Shown one piece after another: positions 36,837 through 49,512 of a stretch of 64,000 nucleotides of DNA. The stretch comes from Allium sativum (lineage: Eukaryota > Streptophyta > Magnoliopsida > Asparagales > Amaryllidaceae), in contig CM060915.1 in assembly GCA_030737875.1 (NCBI GenBank), positions 571,500,577 through 571,564,576 on the forward strand, written 5' to 3'. The notes beneath the pieces are model-generated. The model was not told where the DNA came from and ran no database searches. It worked only from the letters and a program-made list of their open reading frames with translations. The stretch's first letter is position 1. Each line of letters begins with the position of its first letter. The translations under genes were made by a program, and so were the position numbers.

Positions 36837-39800
36837 CTAATAATGATTTTTCCTTTTGTGCTTGTGCTTTTTCTTTGCAGACTCCGCACTCGACGACTCT
36901 CCTCCCGTGCCGAGCCTCTTCTTTCCTGACCCGCTCTTTCCTCCTTGGCCCTTCTGAGGAATTGCCGACTCATGAGAAATCGAGAGGTGTCTCTCATCTA
37001 TGTCGTCACCGCTCGAGATCTCTGTAATTTCAGTAGTAATAGTGTGCGGCATTGGCTTGGGTGCACTCCCTGCTGCAAGGGCTACCACAGCGCCCCCTTT
37101 CCTGGCACCTCCTTAGCTTCCTGCTCTGCCTTCTCCTTCGCCTCCTTGGCAGCCCGTCGGCCAGCCAGCTTCTGGGACATAAGCTTCGAGGCATCTTCAG
37201 CTTTAAGCTTTTTAAGGGTTTCGGTAGCCCTCTTCTGGGCTTCGTCCTCCTCCTTCTTCTCTTGGGCCTCGTCAGCAGCCCTATTCTTCTCCGCTTCTTC
37301 GTTGGCCTCCCTCTGCTCAACCGTCTCAGCGGCTCTCTTCTCAGCATCTTGTTTGGCCTTCACTAGGGCCTCATACCTGGTAATCTCATCCTGCCTATGC
37401 TTCTCCTCCATCTCCTTGCATTTAGCCACCAACCGGCTTTTTAGGCAATCCACCATGGCCTGCATCGAGGGCACATCAACATCCATTGGGCCCGTCACAT
37501 GAGTGCTTTGGCCATCGAACACTTCTCCTTCTTCTAAGAAACACTCATGAATGATGGATCCCAGCCTGATATCGGAAAACGTGTCCAGCTGACCACCGCC
37601 TTCTCCAAATTGCATTCCTTACATCCCTGACCCTAATTCCGTTGTTTGTGGAATCACGGGGGCAAAGCCCGGTGTCATGGTAGATCCAAGAAGGGCTGCA
37701 CAGTAAAAACACAACCTTTTAGCCCGTGAACTAGATAATCACATCATCCTCGGGAATACAGGGTAAAGGGAATTTACCTCCGGTCAGGGATGGTGTGGGA
37801 ATGATGGGAAGTGTGCTTGTCACAACAGATGAGGTAAATCCGGTCTCTCCCAGTGCTGGAAACTCGGGATTATACTCAGTCGAAGCCCGAGCAGGGGTTG
37901 CAGGATCACTTGTCATGGCAAATTCGAGGGCCAGTGGCTGATAAGAACTTCCTTCCGCAAATGTCTCTGCTACCACCACGCTCTCGGTCATAGTAGACTT
38001 CCCTTTTCAGTAGTAAGCCTCACCAGCCTTTCTGCCTTGGCATCCTCCCGCAATAGCCTCTTCCCTTCCTTTAGCTTTTCACGCTCCTCAACAGTAAGGA
38101 GGTCAGTCATAAGTTGGCACTCATCCAAGGTTCCCACATCTACCTGGCGCGAATGGGCTTCATAAGGCACCAGCCTCTCTAAGACCCGAGCTAACTCTCA
38201 GGAATAGTCCTCAAGCCACGAAAGCCCATGGTACTTCAGAACTTTGACAAACATGTCCCCGATGTGCTCCACCAAGGACTCCTCAACCCGAGATTCCGTG
38301 GCACCGAGCTCCTCTCTTAGTTGTTCCACCTCCATCAGTTGCTAGGCCTTTAGTCCATCGACTGTGCTCAACCCATCTCTATTGCTGGCCTCGGCGTCCT
38401 CCTTCGCCTTCCTCATCTCCTCAAGTTGCCTCCTAAGCTTAACAAATTATGCGTTCTTAGCCTTCAGCTTCTCATTCTCCTCCCTCAAGGTGCATTATCA
38501 TTCTGGAGCTGGGTCACTCGCTGATGGTCCTTCTCCAGCTCCGCACACGCTTTAAATTTAACCAACTCGGCATTGCCCCTTTTTAGGGTCGTATTCTCGG
38601 TGGTTAAATTAGCTACGGTCTCCTTGAAAGTTGAGCAGGCATGCTCTGCCTCTTTCTTTAGAATCTCACACTCATGCTTCATCTCTGCTGCAACAATGAG
38701 ACCTATAAGTCAGCATTTAAAGGTACAAGGATGCATCTTACGACACAAAAAGAAAACCTACCTATTTCCTTATCCAAGTTACCGACGGTGGTCTTCTCGC
38801 CATCGATAGTTTGCCTCTGATTAATGAGCTCCAGGTTTTTCTTCTTGACCAGCACCGAGAGATAATAGGAATACCTAAGAAGCTCGTCCACCTGATGATA
38901 GGCGGCACTCACTTGCATCCATGTCTCCCCCGACTCCCGGACGTGGGACGGCTGAAGATCAGGGAGGAATATCAGCTCGTCAAATTCATGATGCAGGAAA
39001 TTCTGCTTCGATAACTCCTTCCTTGCATAAATGGAAGGCTTTGGCCTTTCGGGCACTACCATATCTTATGTCCTCGTTGTAGTTGTTCCTGTCGGCCTCA
39101 AGTGGCTGAGCGATGGTTCTTTTCCCACAGAAGTTTGGGCGGGGGCCAAAGGCGCTGTGTGCCGGGGAACCGTCGATGACAAGTGCCTTGAGCCCCCGAA
39201 GTCAAGTCGAGAATATCCCGTAGATACACGGATTGGAGGAGGAGGAGATCGTCGGGATCGATCTCTACCTCGGTGTTTGCTGTTGCGATCTGGCGGGGAT
39301 GGAGTATCAACGTACAAGCTAGTCCCTCTCTTAAAGCCATCAAGAAAGGTGTACCGAGAGTATCGGCGGCTTCCATGTCCATAACCTCGCCTTCTGTGTC
39401 TTCTAGCCATGTCACATGTCAAAGAAGCGATTCAAAGTCAGATATTTCACACACTCAGATGAATCTTTATGCTATGCAGTGTTCATGAGTGTATGCCCTT
39501 AGTGTTCTCTCAACAGACCAGATTGTGGTCCGCCCGAAGGAGTCAATCCCTCCACAGCGAGAGATAGCTCTTCCATGCTTGCTATACCAGGCCACGGGGA
39601 TAGTTCTAGGTCAAGTGTATTAAGGCCATCAAACTGGCTCTCTTCCTCGAGTAAGGCGGTGGTTCCAGAGGAAGTCGCTGGAGACAGTGGCCTGTCCGAC
39701 GCCCCTACCCCCGCCTCTCCTGCAGAAGGCGGGACTGGAGCGCTCAATAGACCCTCATCTCCAGCCATGGCCTCCTCACCGCGGGCCTCATCTCCTCCGA

Positions 39801-40487
39801 CATCTTCTTGGAACTTAACAGCCTTTTGCGGTTCTGACCCAACGGAGGCATCTTTCTCTTCCAACCAAAAGCCATTTGATCTTTCGCCACTTTTTCCTTT
39901 GGCCCGCTACTCGCGACCGCGGACCGGATTATAGCCCGATCACCAGGAAGTAGCCCTGCATGACAAAGGCGCTCCTGACTTTTCACTATGTCGGTTGTGC
40001 AAAATTCCACTGGGATCTCTCGTAGAGCATTAAGGCATTTCTGATACTTAGTGCCGGTAGATGCCTCAGGATTCCCTATCATGATCAAAACCGAATCGAG
40101 TATAAGACAGTGAACCCAAAAACTTTATGATAAGAAGCAAAATTCCAAAGTGCTTACTTCCTTCTATCCATCTCCTTGCAAATCCACGAGGACAGTGCAC
40201 GAAGAACCACTCGTGCTTGAATACTGACAGCTTGGGCCACTTCCCGATAAAGAATTTTGTGGCAGGCGATGCTTCCAGGAACCACAAGGAGAGCGATATA
40301 TTAACCCTTCTCTTGAGTTGGAAAAGGTACCGAATATCCTCTCTGGTAGGCTCCAAATGCAAATACTCCCGATAGAGAACATAGGTGCCTAGAAGCGAGG
40401 AATAAGCATTCGGATGCATTTGCGAAGGGGCAATACGAAGATAGCATAACATGTCCCGAAAAAAGTCGTTAGCCGGGGATGCATCCA
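36837..40487 (-). pseudogene. Broken multi-exon gene: gypsy-type transposase-like / coiled-coil protein
   Basis: The 5' exon (40487-40158) encodes a segment with QMHPNAY, a block YLFQLKRR and the ending WFFVHCPRGFARRW. This resembles the N-terminal domain of plant 'putative gypsy-type transposase' proteins. A donor GTAAGC at 40157 and an acceptor at 40076 give an 82-nt intron that keeps the frame. A one-base shift near 39860 follows. Further coding blocks lie at 39864-39499, about 39425-39098, 39062-38766 (ending at a GTAGGT donor), 38682-38485, 38460-37988 (with stops), 37991-37731, 37615-37082 (long charged coiled coil) and 37088-36837 (basic tail KKKHKHKRK, a possible nuclear signal). Such proteins are known as extra antisense frames in Tat-lineage elements such as Retand and Grande; whether this is one of those or a stand-alone copy cannot be decided here. 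The family call is by resemblance only, and exon limits are approximate. Confidence 0.55.
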
Positions 40488-40527
40488 GTCATACATACTT
40501 TTCGCTTCCAAGCAAACAGGGCTAGTA

Positions 40528-40599
40528 TAACGGGTGTATAACGGGATGTAATTTTGGTTTTAAAAAATAACGGGTGTATAACGGGATGTAATTTTGGTT
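40528..40599. repeat. 40-bp direct duplication
   Basis: AACGGGTGTATAACGGGATG and the following bases occur at 40529 and 40569 with no visible change, just upstream (minus strand) of the transposase-like gene. Confidence 0.85.
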
Positions 40600-41040
40600 C
40601 GAGGAGCAAACGGGGAAGGGTTTTGAGCAAACAGGGCTTGAGTTTTTGGAGTAGGACCCACAGAGGTTGGTGACGTGGTTGATGAGGCTAGTGGGGCAGG
40701 CATGACGGGTGTGGGCCAGGGTGGCGGTTTTGGGTGAAAATGGGGAGGAGACTAGTGTTTTTAAAGGGAATAGGGTGCTTTTTAGGAGGATGGGTCCTAC
40801 GACCTTAGGGGTGGTGGATGGTCGGAGGGCATGACGATGTTGGGAGGGGGTGGCAACGGCGGGTGTGGCCAAGGGCAGCACGGGTTGAGGAAGAAAGAAG
40901 GAAAGGGGAGGAGAAAAAGAAAAGAGGAAAAGTAAAGGGAAGAAGGAAGGAGGAATGCTTTCTTTATAGGCAAAAGGAGGAGGCATGGATCACTGAGGTG
41001 TCGGCTATCTAGGAAAGGGGCTTAACACCTAAAAAGAAAC
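40600..41040 (-). promoter_or_regulatory. Probable 5' region of the transposase-like gene
   Basis: GC-rich on the plus strand. On the minus strand there is a TATA-like CTATAAAGAA near 40967-40958, then a CT-rich stretch toward 40870. The minus-strand frame 40986-40522 is low-complexity (Pro/Ser/Phe) and not convincing as a protein. Confidence 0.3.
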
Positions 41041-42474
41041 ACAAATAGGCTTGGTTAGGGGCTGACGCCTCATTAAAAGCATACTTCTAGGCTAATGAAT
41101 GTTTCAGGCTATTTTAACCAAGTTTAACACTACTAGACGTTGTACAATGACATATCAACGCTTATGGAAATAAATCAATGTTCTAATACACAACATTAGA
41201 CATTTATATTTTATTATATTTTTAAATATTAATTATTGGCCCAAAATTAATCAGTTCAATCATTTTAACTCAATTCTCTTTAAAATCTACTTACGCGTTT
41301 TCTACTTGCACAACCACATACTAATTCCAATGGCTACGAAAATTGAAAGTCTGCTATGTTTTTCAGATACAGTTCTAATGGTCCTGGTCTCATCGAATTC
41401 GGAGACTGTTTGCAAAATGGCATTTCTATGTGTTATTATTAAAAGGGTACTTTTGGCACAGGTTCTTATTAAGGTTTAAAATACACGAAAAGTCCTTCAC
41501 TAAATTTCAGTGTAAATTTGGTCCTTGTTTTTTATCCTCGATTGTTGCAAACATATCAACAACATTTCATAAAAGTTGCTGACATATTAGCAACTTTTAT
41601 GTACGCGGTATAAAAGTTGCTGACATATTAGTAATTATTTACAAACGTTACTAACATTTCAGCAATAATTTTTCGCTATTCTGTACATTGTATAAAAGTG
41701 GCTGACATATCAGCGGTTATTTATAAAAGTTGATGACATTTTAGCATTAATATTTCCTTTGTTTCTGGAAAACAGGCACCGGATTTACAATGAAACTTTA
41801 GCGGTGAAAGTTCCTAACATATCAGTAGTTATTTATAAAACTTGCTGACATATCAGCAATAATTTTCTTTGTTTCTAGAAAATAGGGACATGATTTACAA
41901 TGAAATTTTGACAGGGACCGGCTTTACGATATGAAAGTATAATAGGGATGCCACCCTAATTTTCACTTACTAAAACTTAACCTGCTTTTTCGACTTGAGT
42001 TTATATTACGCACGCTCTCACACTAACTCAAATTGACTTGAAATTTAGAACCATACCATTATTTATCATTATGGATCCGATAAAATCGATTTCGTCGAAT
42101 TTCGAGATCATTTGCAAAATGTCTACTTTTATTAGCTTATTAAAATAGCACTGAATTATATATTCTAAAAATATACTTGTTAATTGTTATTTTAAAAAAT
42201 CTAATAACCTTATTTTAACTATTTTATAAGTCGTATTCAAATATTATCTCAAAATATCAAAATTTTACAATATCGGTGAATAGTGTCAAATTTTCATTTT
42301 TGACCAAAATTGTTTGAACTGATAATTATATAAAACTGATTTAAATAACTTATCTGATCGTTATATTCTTTGAAATCGTATCTAAAAACGAGTGTATGTA
42401 CCCAGAACCATGCGTGGTTATTTCAAATTCTTAAATACTCGAATTTTCGAAATATCGGAAATTTTGGGTCATTA
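41041..42474 (-). repeat. 5' fragment of a C-related LTR, minus strand
   Basis: On the minus strand it begins TGTAATGACCC (42474). It carries two copies of a module seen twice in element C (AAATTCGACGAAA...TCGGATCC type, at about 42070 and 41385 here and at 36042 and 36201 in C). It is interrupted by a palindrome-rich segment (41453-41960). The inner end is unclear. Confidence 0.5.
41543..41860. repeat. Array of eight imperfect 20-nt palindromes
   Basis: Consensus GTTGCTGACATATCAGCAAT, copies at about 41543, 41575, 41616, 41647, 41698, 41729, 41809 and 41841, spaced 30-80 bp. No coding frame. It lies within a segment (41453-41960) that may be an inserted element; no clear termini were found. 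Confidence 0.7.
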
Positions 42475-43337
42475 CACGTAGGGTGACAATATATTCGATA
42501 CACTCAAGTTGAATGAGTGGTCGGTCATATGTGGCTAGGTTGCAAGATGTTCTTATTGAACCCTATTGTATTGCTCTCTAGAGGTACACTATTGGAAAGT
42601 GGTCCCATACCTTATCATAGTTGGAAATCCATTATCCACTAAGTGCAATGTGATTTTTGATTATATACTGTGTATGTAGAGTGCGAGATGTAAGTGTTCT
42701 TCTAGATGGTTACGTATTTGATATAGACATTATTATAATATCACTGGATTTGATGTCAAAAATATTTTGGGTTATCGTAAGGTAAAAACCGTTTATGTTT
42801 GGTTGGCCTTACGATTATTCTTTTCTTTTAAAAAGGATTTTTAACTTTAAATCAGTTGGATGATACATATAAACTTAGTGAGTATTCTCACGCTGACTGA
42901 TCCGTGACATTTGTAATGCTCGGGTCAGACCAAGTTTTACAGGTTTAGATTAGGATGCGACGAACTCCAGAGGGAACGCTGGAGGTGTCCAAACGTATTT
43001 AGTATTTATTCCACTGTGTGTTGTATATGAGGACAGGTGGTTATAAACTGTCCAGATATATCAATTGTCTATTGTACTATAATGAATGTAAGTATTTATA
43101 TAAGTTCTTTATAAAGATTTTTTTCTATATTATATTTATTCAGTTGCGATGTGTGACTCTGATTTTGTGTTGTTGTCTTCTTCTTATTCTTATACTCTAA
43201 TATTTCTTTCTTTTCCCAACCTTTAGCTTCTTTTTATTAACTATTTGGTGTTTTTGATACTTGGGTTTTGGCAAGTAATACGGGATTATGTATTATTGTC
43301 GAAATTCGAGCATTGAATTTATTATCCGGTCGTTACA
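42475..43337 (+). repeat. 3' fragment of a C-related LTR, plus strand
   Basis: Contains the AGTATTCTCACGCTGACTGATCC region typical of the distal part of these LTRs and ends CGGTCGTTACA at 43337. It is joined head-on to the oppositely oriented fragment on its left. Neither a primer site nor coding sequence follows. Confidence 0.4.
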
Positions 43338-45349
43338 TGTTAACCTTATAAAAATTGGCATCCCTCTTTTGTGTCATTTCCGACATTGTTGACCCGGCTC
43401 GTTGGAGCCGATAACGTGCTTGTTCTTCAAAGGTGAGTGTGCTATCGCAATTTGGTCATACTTTGGGGACTTGTTTGGTATTCGAGGGTACCTTCCTTCT
43501 CTTCTTAACCTACTTCATGACTGGTGGGCTAGGGGCCTAGGGAAGGATCTTAGCTCGATCCTTTTCGGATGATTCCTTGTCTCATCTGATGGCATCTTTG
43601 GTGTTCTCGAAACAAAGCAGCTTTTGCTGAATCCGTAAAATTTATGGAATTCAGATTATTTCCTTAAAAGAAAACATTTCAGAATTTTATTCCATCACGC
43701 AAACTTATAGACCTTTTGAATCTATCTTTTTAATTACCTTTTAGTCCAGAAAAAACTTTAGTTTTAGCGCAGAACTAAATTTATTATAGAAAAAATATCT
43801 TTCATACATAAATCAGTTAAATTTATAATATGAGTAAGATATCATATGAATTCAATGACTTATAATAAAGGTCAATTCAAAACTAATTCGTATATATATA
43901 TATATAAGAGATAGAAAATTCCCAGTGAAGTCAAAATATGTGGATCTAATACCTTACTAGAAATTAAGATATTGCTCATGTGTTAATTTTGAAAATGATA
44001 AATAATGTTTATTCCAATTAAAGCAATCTAACAAAAGTAATCTCAAAAGAAGACATATTTAATTCAGTAATTGATTTGGAGAAAGAGACAGGTCTACATG
44101 AAAAAGAATAGATATGATATTCAAATTATCATAAATTTAGATATATATCCTAATTAAGAAAATAATATATATATATATATGTAAATCAAATGCTTATAAA
44201 ATTTAATTTGGAAAAACTCAAAAACTAGATCTGGGATGGATTGAAAAATACATTTAAAACAGGTATAAGGATTGATCTAAAAAATTAGATCTAAAAAAGT
44301 AGTTCCATTAAAACTCCAACCTAAATACGGAGAAATCAGGAAATAAATCTAAAAGTATGAATCAAGAATACTCAAATCAAAATTAATTATTGAATAAATT
44401 TAGAAATTTATACATTAAGAAGCTGTAATGATCTATAATCTTATCAATTAATTTTGAAAATATTGAGTTTAATTCAAATATTAAATTAATGCTTATTATT
44501 AATACAAATAACCCTCTTTAAATTTATACTAAAAATGGAAATTTTATTTTTAAATTTTTTTGCTTAATAGTTTGACAAAAAAATGAAAATGTGACCAGAA
44601 TGCAAATTTTGTATTTTCAAATTTTTATCAATTAACAAGTTAGTTTTAGTTAAAATACCTTTTACCTTATTTTGAAACAACATGAAGATGTTAAAATATA
44701 CTTTTTATTTCGGAAATATATATTCTATTAAGTGTTTAAAATGACAATTTTAATAAACTATTCAAAATAAGATGGATTTGACATATTATCCAATTTGTTT
44801 AAAATTGCATGTACTTAGGTGGCTTATGAAATGATGGTTGAGTTGAAATTTTGAATCTAAGGGCATATTATCCTTTTATGTCTTATATTTGTTTCAACCT
44901 ATATACGTATATTCATATCCTTCATTTTATATTTAATTCCCTTTTCGAAAACTTTAATTTCCCTTTTATCTTCTTATTCATAGTCTTTAAATTCTTTTAA
45001 GAAGTAAAAATAATATCTTTGAACTCAAAAATAGTCGATTTACCTCAAGATCTATAATCTAAAGCCTAAAAATTTGGGTTAACATCATAAAAGCATAGAA
45101 ATATAGAAAATCAGCTATTTACTTGTTAATAATTTTAATAAGATAAATATTTTGGAAACTTATGTTCTTAGTTTGCTTACGAATTCTATGTGATATTCTT
45201 ATGGTATGTGATATGTTTAGATTTAGGACTTTATTTGTATTGGCTAGAGATTTGCAAAGGGAGCTTACTGTGTTATGAAATGCTTGCAATTTTTTTTTTT
45301 TGTATTTTGAACTTAGTTCATCCTCACCCTTTAAATTCGACACCACTTC

Positions 45350-45960
45350 AAAAAATGTTGTAAAGGAATGTTGCAGTAGTTTAAAGGTGTTTCAAACAAT
45401 TCTAGTTAGACAAAAATGCAGTAGTTTATAAAGTGCTATTGAAAGTTATGTAGTAGACCATAACGGTTTTAGACTTAAAATAGATGTTATAGTAATGCTA
45501 CAAAAATTTCTGGACATGCTAAGATACTTTATAAACAATTAACGAAAAAGACAGAGTTTCAGATAGGTTCTAAAAAAGTTGTGAACAAGTTAAACACTTC
45601 AAAGTATTAGCTTCAGATTTTTGGTAACAGTTAAGATGTATTGCTAATTCTCAAGTTCAAAACTTTAAATTGTTTACGATAGCTTTCAGTATATGCTATC
45701 TAAATATTTGTGACGACTACTAGGCATTGCATATCTAAAATGTTGTAAATTGAGATTCAAAACTTTGCATAGTTTATAATAGCACACTGGTTCAAGGTTT
45801 TTTTTGCTATATGATCATCTGAGGACCGACCAAGCGAAGCCTCATCGATTGAGAATAGTCTCTTGATCCGGTCACCATCTTCTCTAAGATCAAAAAAATA
45901 TTATCTAAAATTCTGTAATAGCTGAAAGGTGTTGCTAATGGTTGAAATCATATTTTTATC
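45350..45960. repeat. Possible decayed CACTA-like subterminal repeats
   Basis: Several variants of a TGCAGTAGTTTAAAGGTGTT-like motif and of GTTGCTAAT recur in both orientations, in the style of subterminal repeats of plant CACTA elements. No CACTA ends or transposase were found, so this is weak. Confidence 0.2.
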
Positions 45961-46185
45961 CAGTTTTTTCCTAAATGTAAGATACGATTTCTTTATGATA
46001 GATATAAATTTTAACATCCATTTTCAGCAATAAGTAACTTACTTAGTCTACTTAATTATATTTGAAAAAAACCCATAAAATTATTTATTAGTTTAATCCT
46101 AAAAATTCGACAAAGTAAGACTTTTTCTTTAGAATATATTGTATTCATTCGGAATGAGATTAATCTCAACTTTGCATATTAATTT

Positions 46186-47230
46186 TGTTGGAGAATGGAG
46201 TTTTGATGACAACAACTATATTTCAATTATCATTATTAATTGATTATAAAATATATACTAACATCTCTATCTAGAAAATATATATATGCAAGATTTGTAT
46301 ACAGGACTTAAATAATGAAGACTGTATGGTTTTAGAGTTTCAAGAGCTTCAGGATTCAGAAAAGCTTCAAGACTCATGAGTTATCAAGTTATCGAGATAT
46401 CAAGAGTTCAAGAAAAATATAGTAATATAGTCTAGTTTATATGTAAGACTCTGAATAACACTCCAGGTTCATTTTCAAATTTCAAATTCTGATTTCAAGT
46501 TATTTTATCTTACTTATGATTTCAAACATAAAGTTATAAAGTTTTAATATATATAAGTTAGTTATATAGTTTTATAATTTTATAGTTTTAAACCTTATAA
46601 CTTTATAATTATGTTTATATAATATGTTATTATGATTTCATATGATTTTATACTTTAGAATATTCATTTATATCACTAAGTTTTGATTCAAGAATTTCCA
46701 GAATAATATATATATATATATATATTTAAATACTTGAAAAATAGTTTAAATAAAAAATAAAAAATACATACATATGTCGACATACGTAGATGGCTATGCC
46801 GACATAGGAAATTCAATTTTCAAAGGAAGTGTCTTTCCACTATTTGTAAAATTTCTGAAATGATGCAACCATTCAAATCTTATAAATAGGGGCTAATTCA
46901 ATGGTTTAATGAACATTCCACCAGATTTTCAATGCCTACTTCTATTATATTCCTTCATTAGTTGACTTTTATTTTTGGAGTTCACTATATTACAAACTAT
47001 TGCATGAATATAACATTCCTTCCCATCGATATACTTTTACCATTTTTCAGGTTCATTATCATTCATAGGTTCACATATACAAACCGATCCCTTATTAAGT
47101 ATTTTACCCCCTTCTTGCTAACTATGGTTTTTCATATATCTAAGTTTATCTTTTCTAAGTTAATTTTTCCTCGGTATCAAATATCACTTTTTATTTTAAT
47201 TTATTTCCACACCAATCACATAACTTGACA
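46186..47230 (+). repeat. Possible solo LTR of a Copia-type element
   Basis: Starts TGTTGGAGAATGG and has TATAAATAGGGG at 46879, followed by a transcribed-leader-like stretch. The 3' end and target duplication could not be fixed, so the right limit is approximate. Confidence 0.22.
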
Positions 47231-47936
47231 ATAATTTTGTGGTCAATTTCTAGTTCTAAACTAGACAATCTCATAAGTTTATATAGAAAAATAAATTTTG
47301 AAACTCTATTCAATTTGAGAGTTATAATCACTATTTAAGATCCTTTTGTGAATCACTATATTTTCAAAAAAAAAGATTTGGTAAAAATTGCATTTATTCT
47401 AATAAGAGTGTGTGTGTGTCATCCTTGCCCATAAGCTTTTGCTCCATTTCTAGAAAATATAATGTTAAGTAAACCAACATAATAGCACTACATATTATAT
47501 TATGTTGCATTTAGCTTGATTATTTTTTTGCTTATAATTTACTAAAAGAGGTTGGTTTTTCTGTAACGACCCACATTCTACGCATCGAAGGATCGTAGAA
47601 TATTTCTTTCACATACGAAGTCGTGGTCATGTAAATTTGGGAGACGACTATTGGGGTCATTTCCCATGTTCATGATTTTCCCCGATTTTTAAATGACCGT
47701 TTTGCCCCTAGCTGATACTGTTTTGGCCATAACTTTTGATTGGAAAGGAGTTTTGACCTAAAACCACCTCTATTGGCTCCGAATGATGGTTTACAATTCC
47801 GTAGAGTGGTCACATTAGCCAAACGGACTCACCGTTTGGGAGATATGGCTGAAACAAGTTTCAGTGAAAAACAGCTTAATTGGGCTTAACCGGGTGATTA
47901 ACAGCTAGGCCCAATGGGGGATTTCGGGATTAGAGG

Positions 47937-47944
47937 TATTTAAG
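47937..47944 (+). promoter_or_regulatory. TATA-like box of element D LTR
   Basis: TATTTAAG, about 375 bp into the LTR; also at 55117-55124 in the 3' LTR. Weaker than the boxes of B and E. Confidence 0.4.
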
Positions 47945-49493
47945 GGTTGCTAGGGTTAGGATTTCGGTTTTTCACTCATTTTCCAGCCGCCACAAACCCT
48001 CTCTTCAACCTAACAATGACCTCCAACATCTAAAAACACCTCTAATCACTTCTTAATCAAGTTTTGGCTTAAACTACGTCAAATTAAGGAGGAATAGCAC
48101 CAAAGCAAGGTTAGAGCTGCTGTGTTGCATTGGGAACAGCGCCAAACAAAGAATCATTTCAGATTTGGTATTTTATTTGTGGCCAAGGTGAGTGATTTGC
48201 ATAGTTATGCACTAATTACGGTTAATTAAGGGTAATTAGTGGTGATTAACGAAATTAGACATGATAAAATTCTGGAAAAATATTCATAAAATTTGAAATA
48301 TTGTTTTAGACCTCTATTTAAAGTTTGGGTTAATTTGGTTATGTTCTGTTAATCATATCATTAGATTTTCTTAGACATGCTTAAGGGAAAATATGGTGTT
48401 TGATCCGTTTTAACCTATCAAATTGTTGTTTTGGTGTTTTGTGGTCAGTTCTATGTGTTGCTATGACTGTATGGTATGCTTTGTGATTGATTAGAAAAGT
48501 TAGAATGGTCGAAAACGCCGTCGTATGGCGTAAAACAATCGCTGGAAGAACTGCAGGAAATTAGCCAGCAACCGGATCGGATCGCCCCTCTCCACCACGA
48601 CCCGACCTGATCGTGGCCACCTCTTCACGAGCTGACCTTACTCCATGAGCTGCTCCACTTTGAAGGCCACGAACCAGAAGACCGCGACTCGATCCGATGG
48701 AGGGATCGCGACCCGACCCGGAGCAGTGTGACACCACGACGCAGCCTGGAGCATCACGAGTCACGAACAGATGAAGGAACTCGACCTGATCCAATCGGGG
48801 AGGCACGCCACGACCCGTCCCAGATGAGTATCACGATCCGATCCGAACCAGAGGAGATGCTACGAGCTGAACCAAGGAGATTGGACGCGAGGCACATGTT
48901 ACGAACCAAAGGAAGACTGATCCAGAGGAGAAGACCAAAACCCGAGATGCAAAGGTAGTCCAAGTGGGAAGTTTGTACTCAGGATCCAGTTGGGAACCAA
49001 AGATTTAACTTCATGAGTTGGGCTTTCCTGCGGGACGTGTGCTAAGGGGTTGTCGATGTCTGTAACTTTGGATCACTATGTGTAGGGGGTACGTGAACGG
49101 ATTCAGGGCCATAGTGGCCTAGGTACGACTAAAGAGCTATAGACCAATGAAGTGGGGTCATTTGTAAAGATTTGGTCATGACTCCATGGGGTTAGCTTGG
49201 TAATAGCAGTAGTTGTACAGGTCGAACTCCGTCACTACTTCGATGGGTCTAGTGATTGACAGTGGTGGACATCGTATGCTTTACGCACTGAGTGAGAGAA
49301 GTGAGGATGGTTGCTATGCTTGATTTGGTTGCCATCACTATGACACGCACACCCCCACCCCCCATATTCTTTACACCATCTGTGTAGTGGCACCTTAGAG
49401 TATTGTACGGTATGTAGTGCTAACTCTTTGGTTGCAGGTTCAGGTATGGTTTAGTATACCTGTTATTGTTCTATTTTCTGCTTATCGCTCATA

Positions 49494-49512
49494 CCAGACT
49501 TTTTGTCTGACC
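49494..49512 (+). other. Conserved LTR stem-loop, element D
   Basis: CCAGAC-TTTTT-GTCTGACC, 478 bp before the LTR end; also at 56679-56697. Same structure as in A, B, C and E. Confidence 0.6.

Larger units (their letters stand above)
43338..47561. other. AT-rich region without recognisable genes
   Basis: No open frame with a recognisable domain on either strand. It holds AT microsatellites (43895, 44168, 46710), a segment of diverged short repeats (about 45350-45960), and a possible LTR-like piece beginning TGTTGGAGAATGG at 46186 with a TATAAATAGGGG promoter motif at 46879. Before insertion of element D this region was contiguous with 57176-57799. Confidence 0.5.

Noticed and set aside
36945..37502. 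185-codon plus-strand frame
   Set aside because: Antisense shadow of the charged coiled coil encoded on the minus strand.
40522..40986. 154-codon minus-strand frame
   Set aside because: Pro/Ser/Phe-rich, includes the 40-bp duplication, no recognisable domain; more likely upstream region.
46186..46480. Short LTR with AATTT on both sides (46181-46185 and 46477-46481)
   Set aside because: In AT-rich DNA a 5-bp match is likely by chance, and the promoter motif at 46879 would lie outside.
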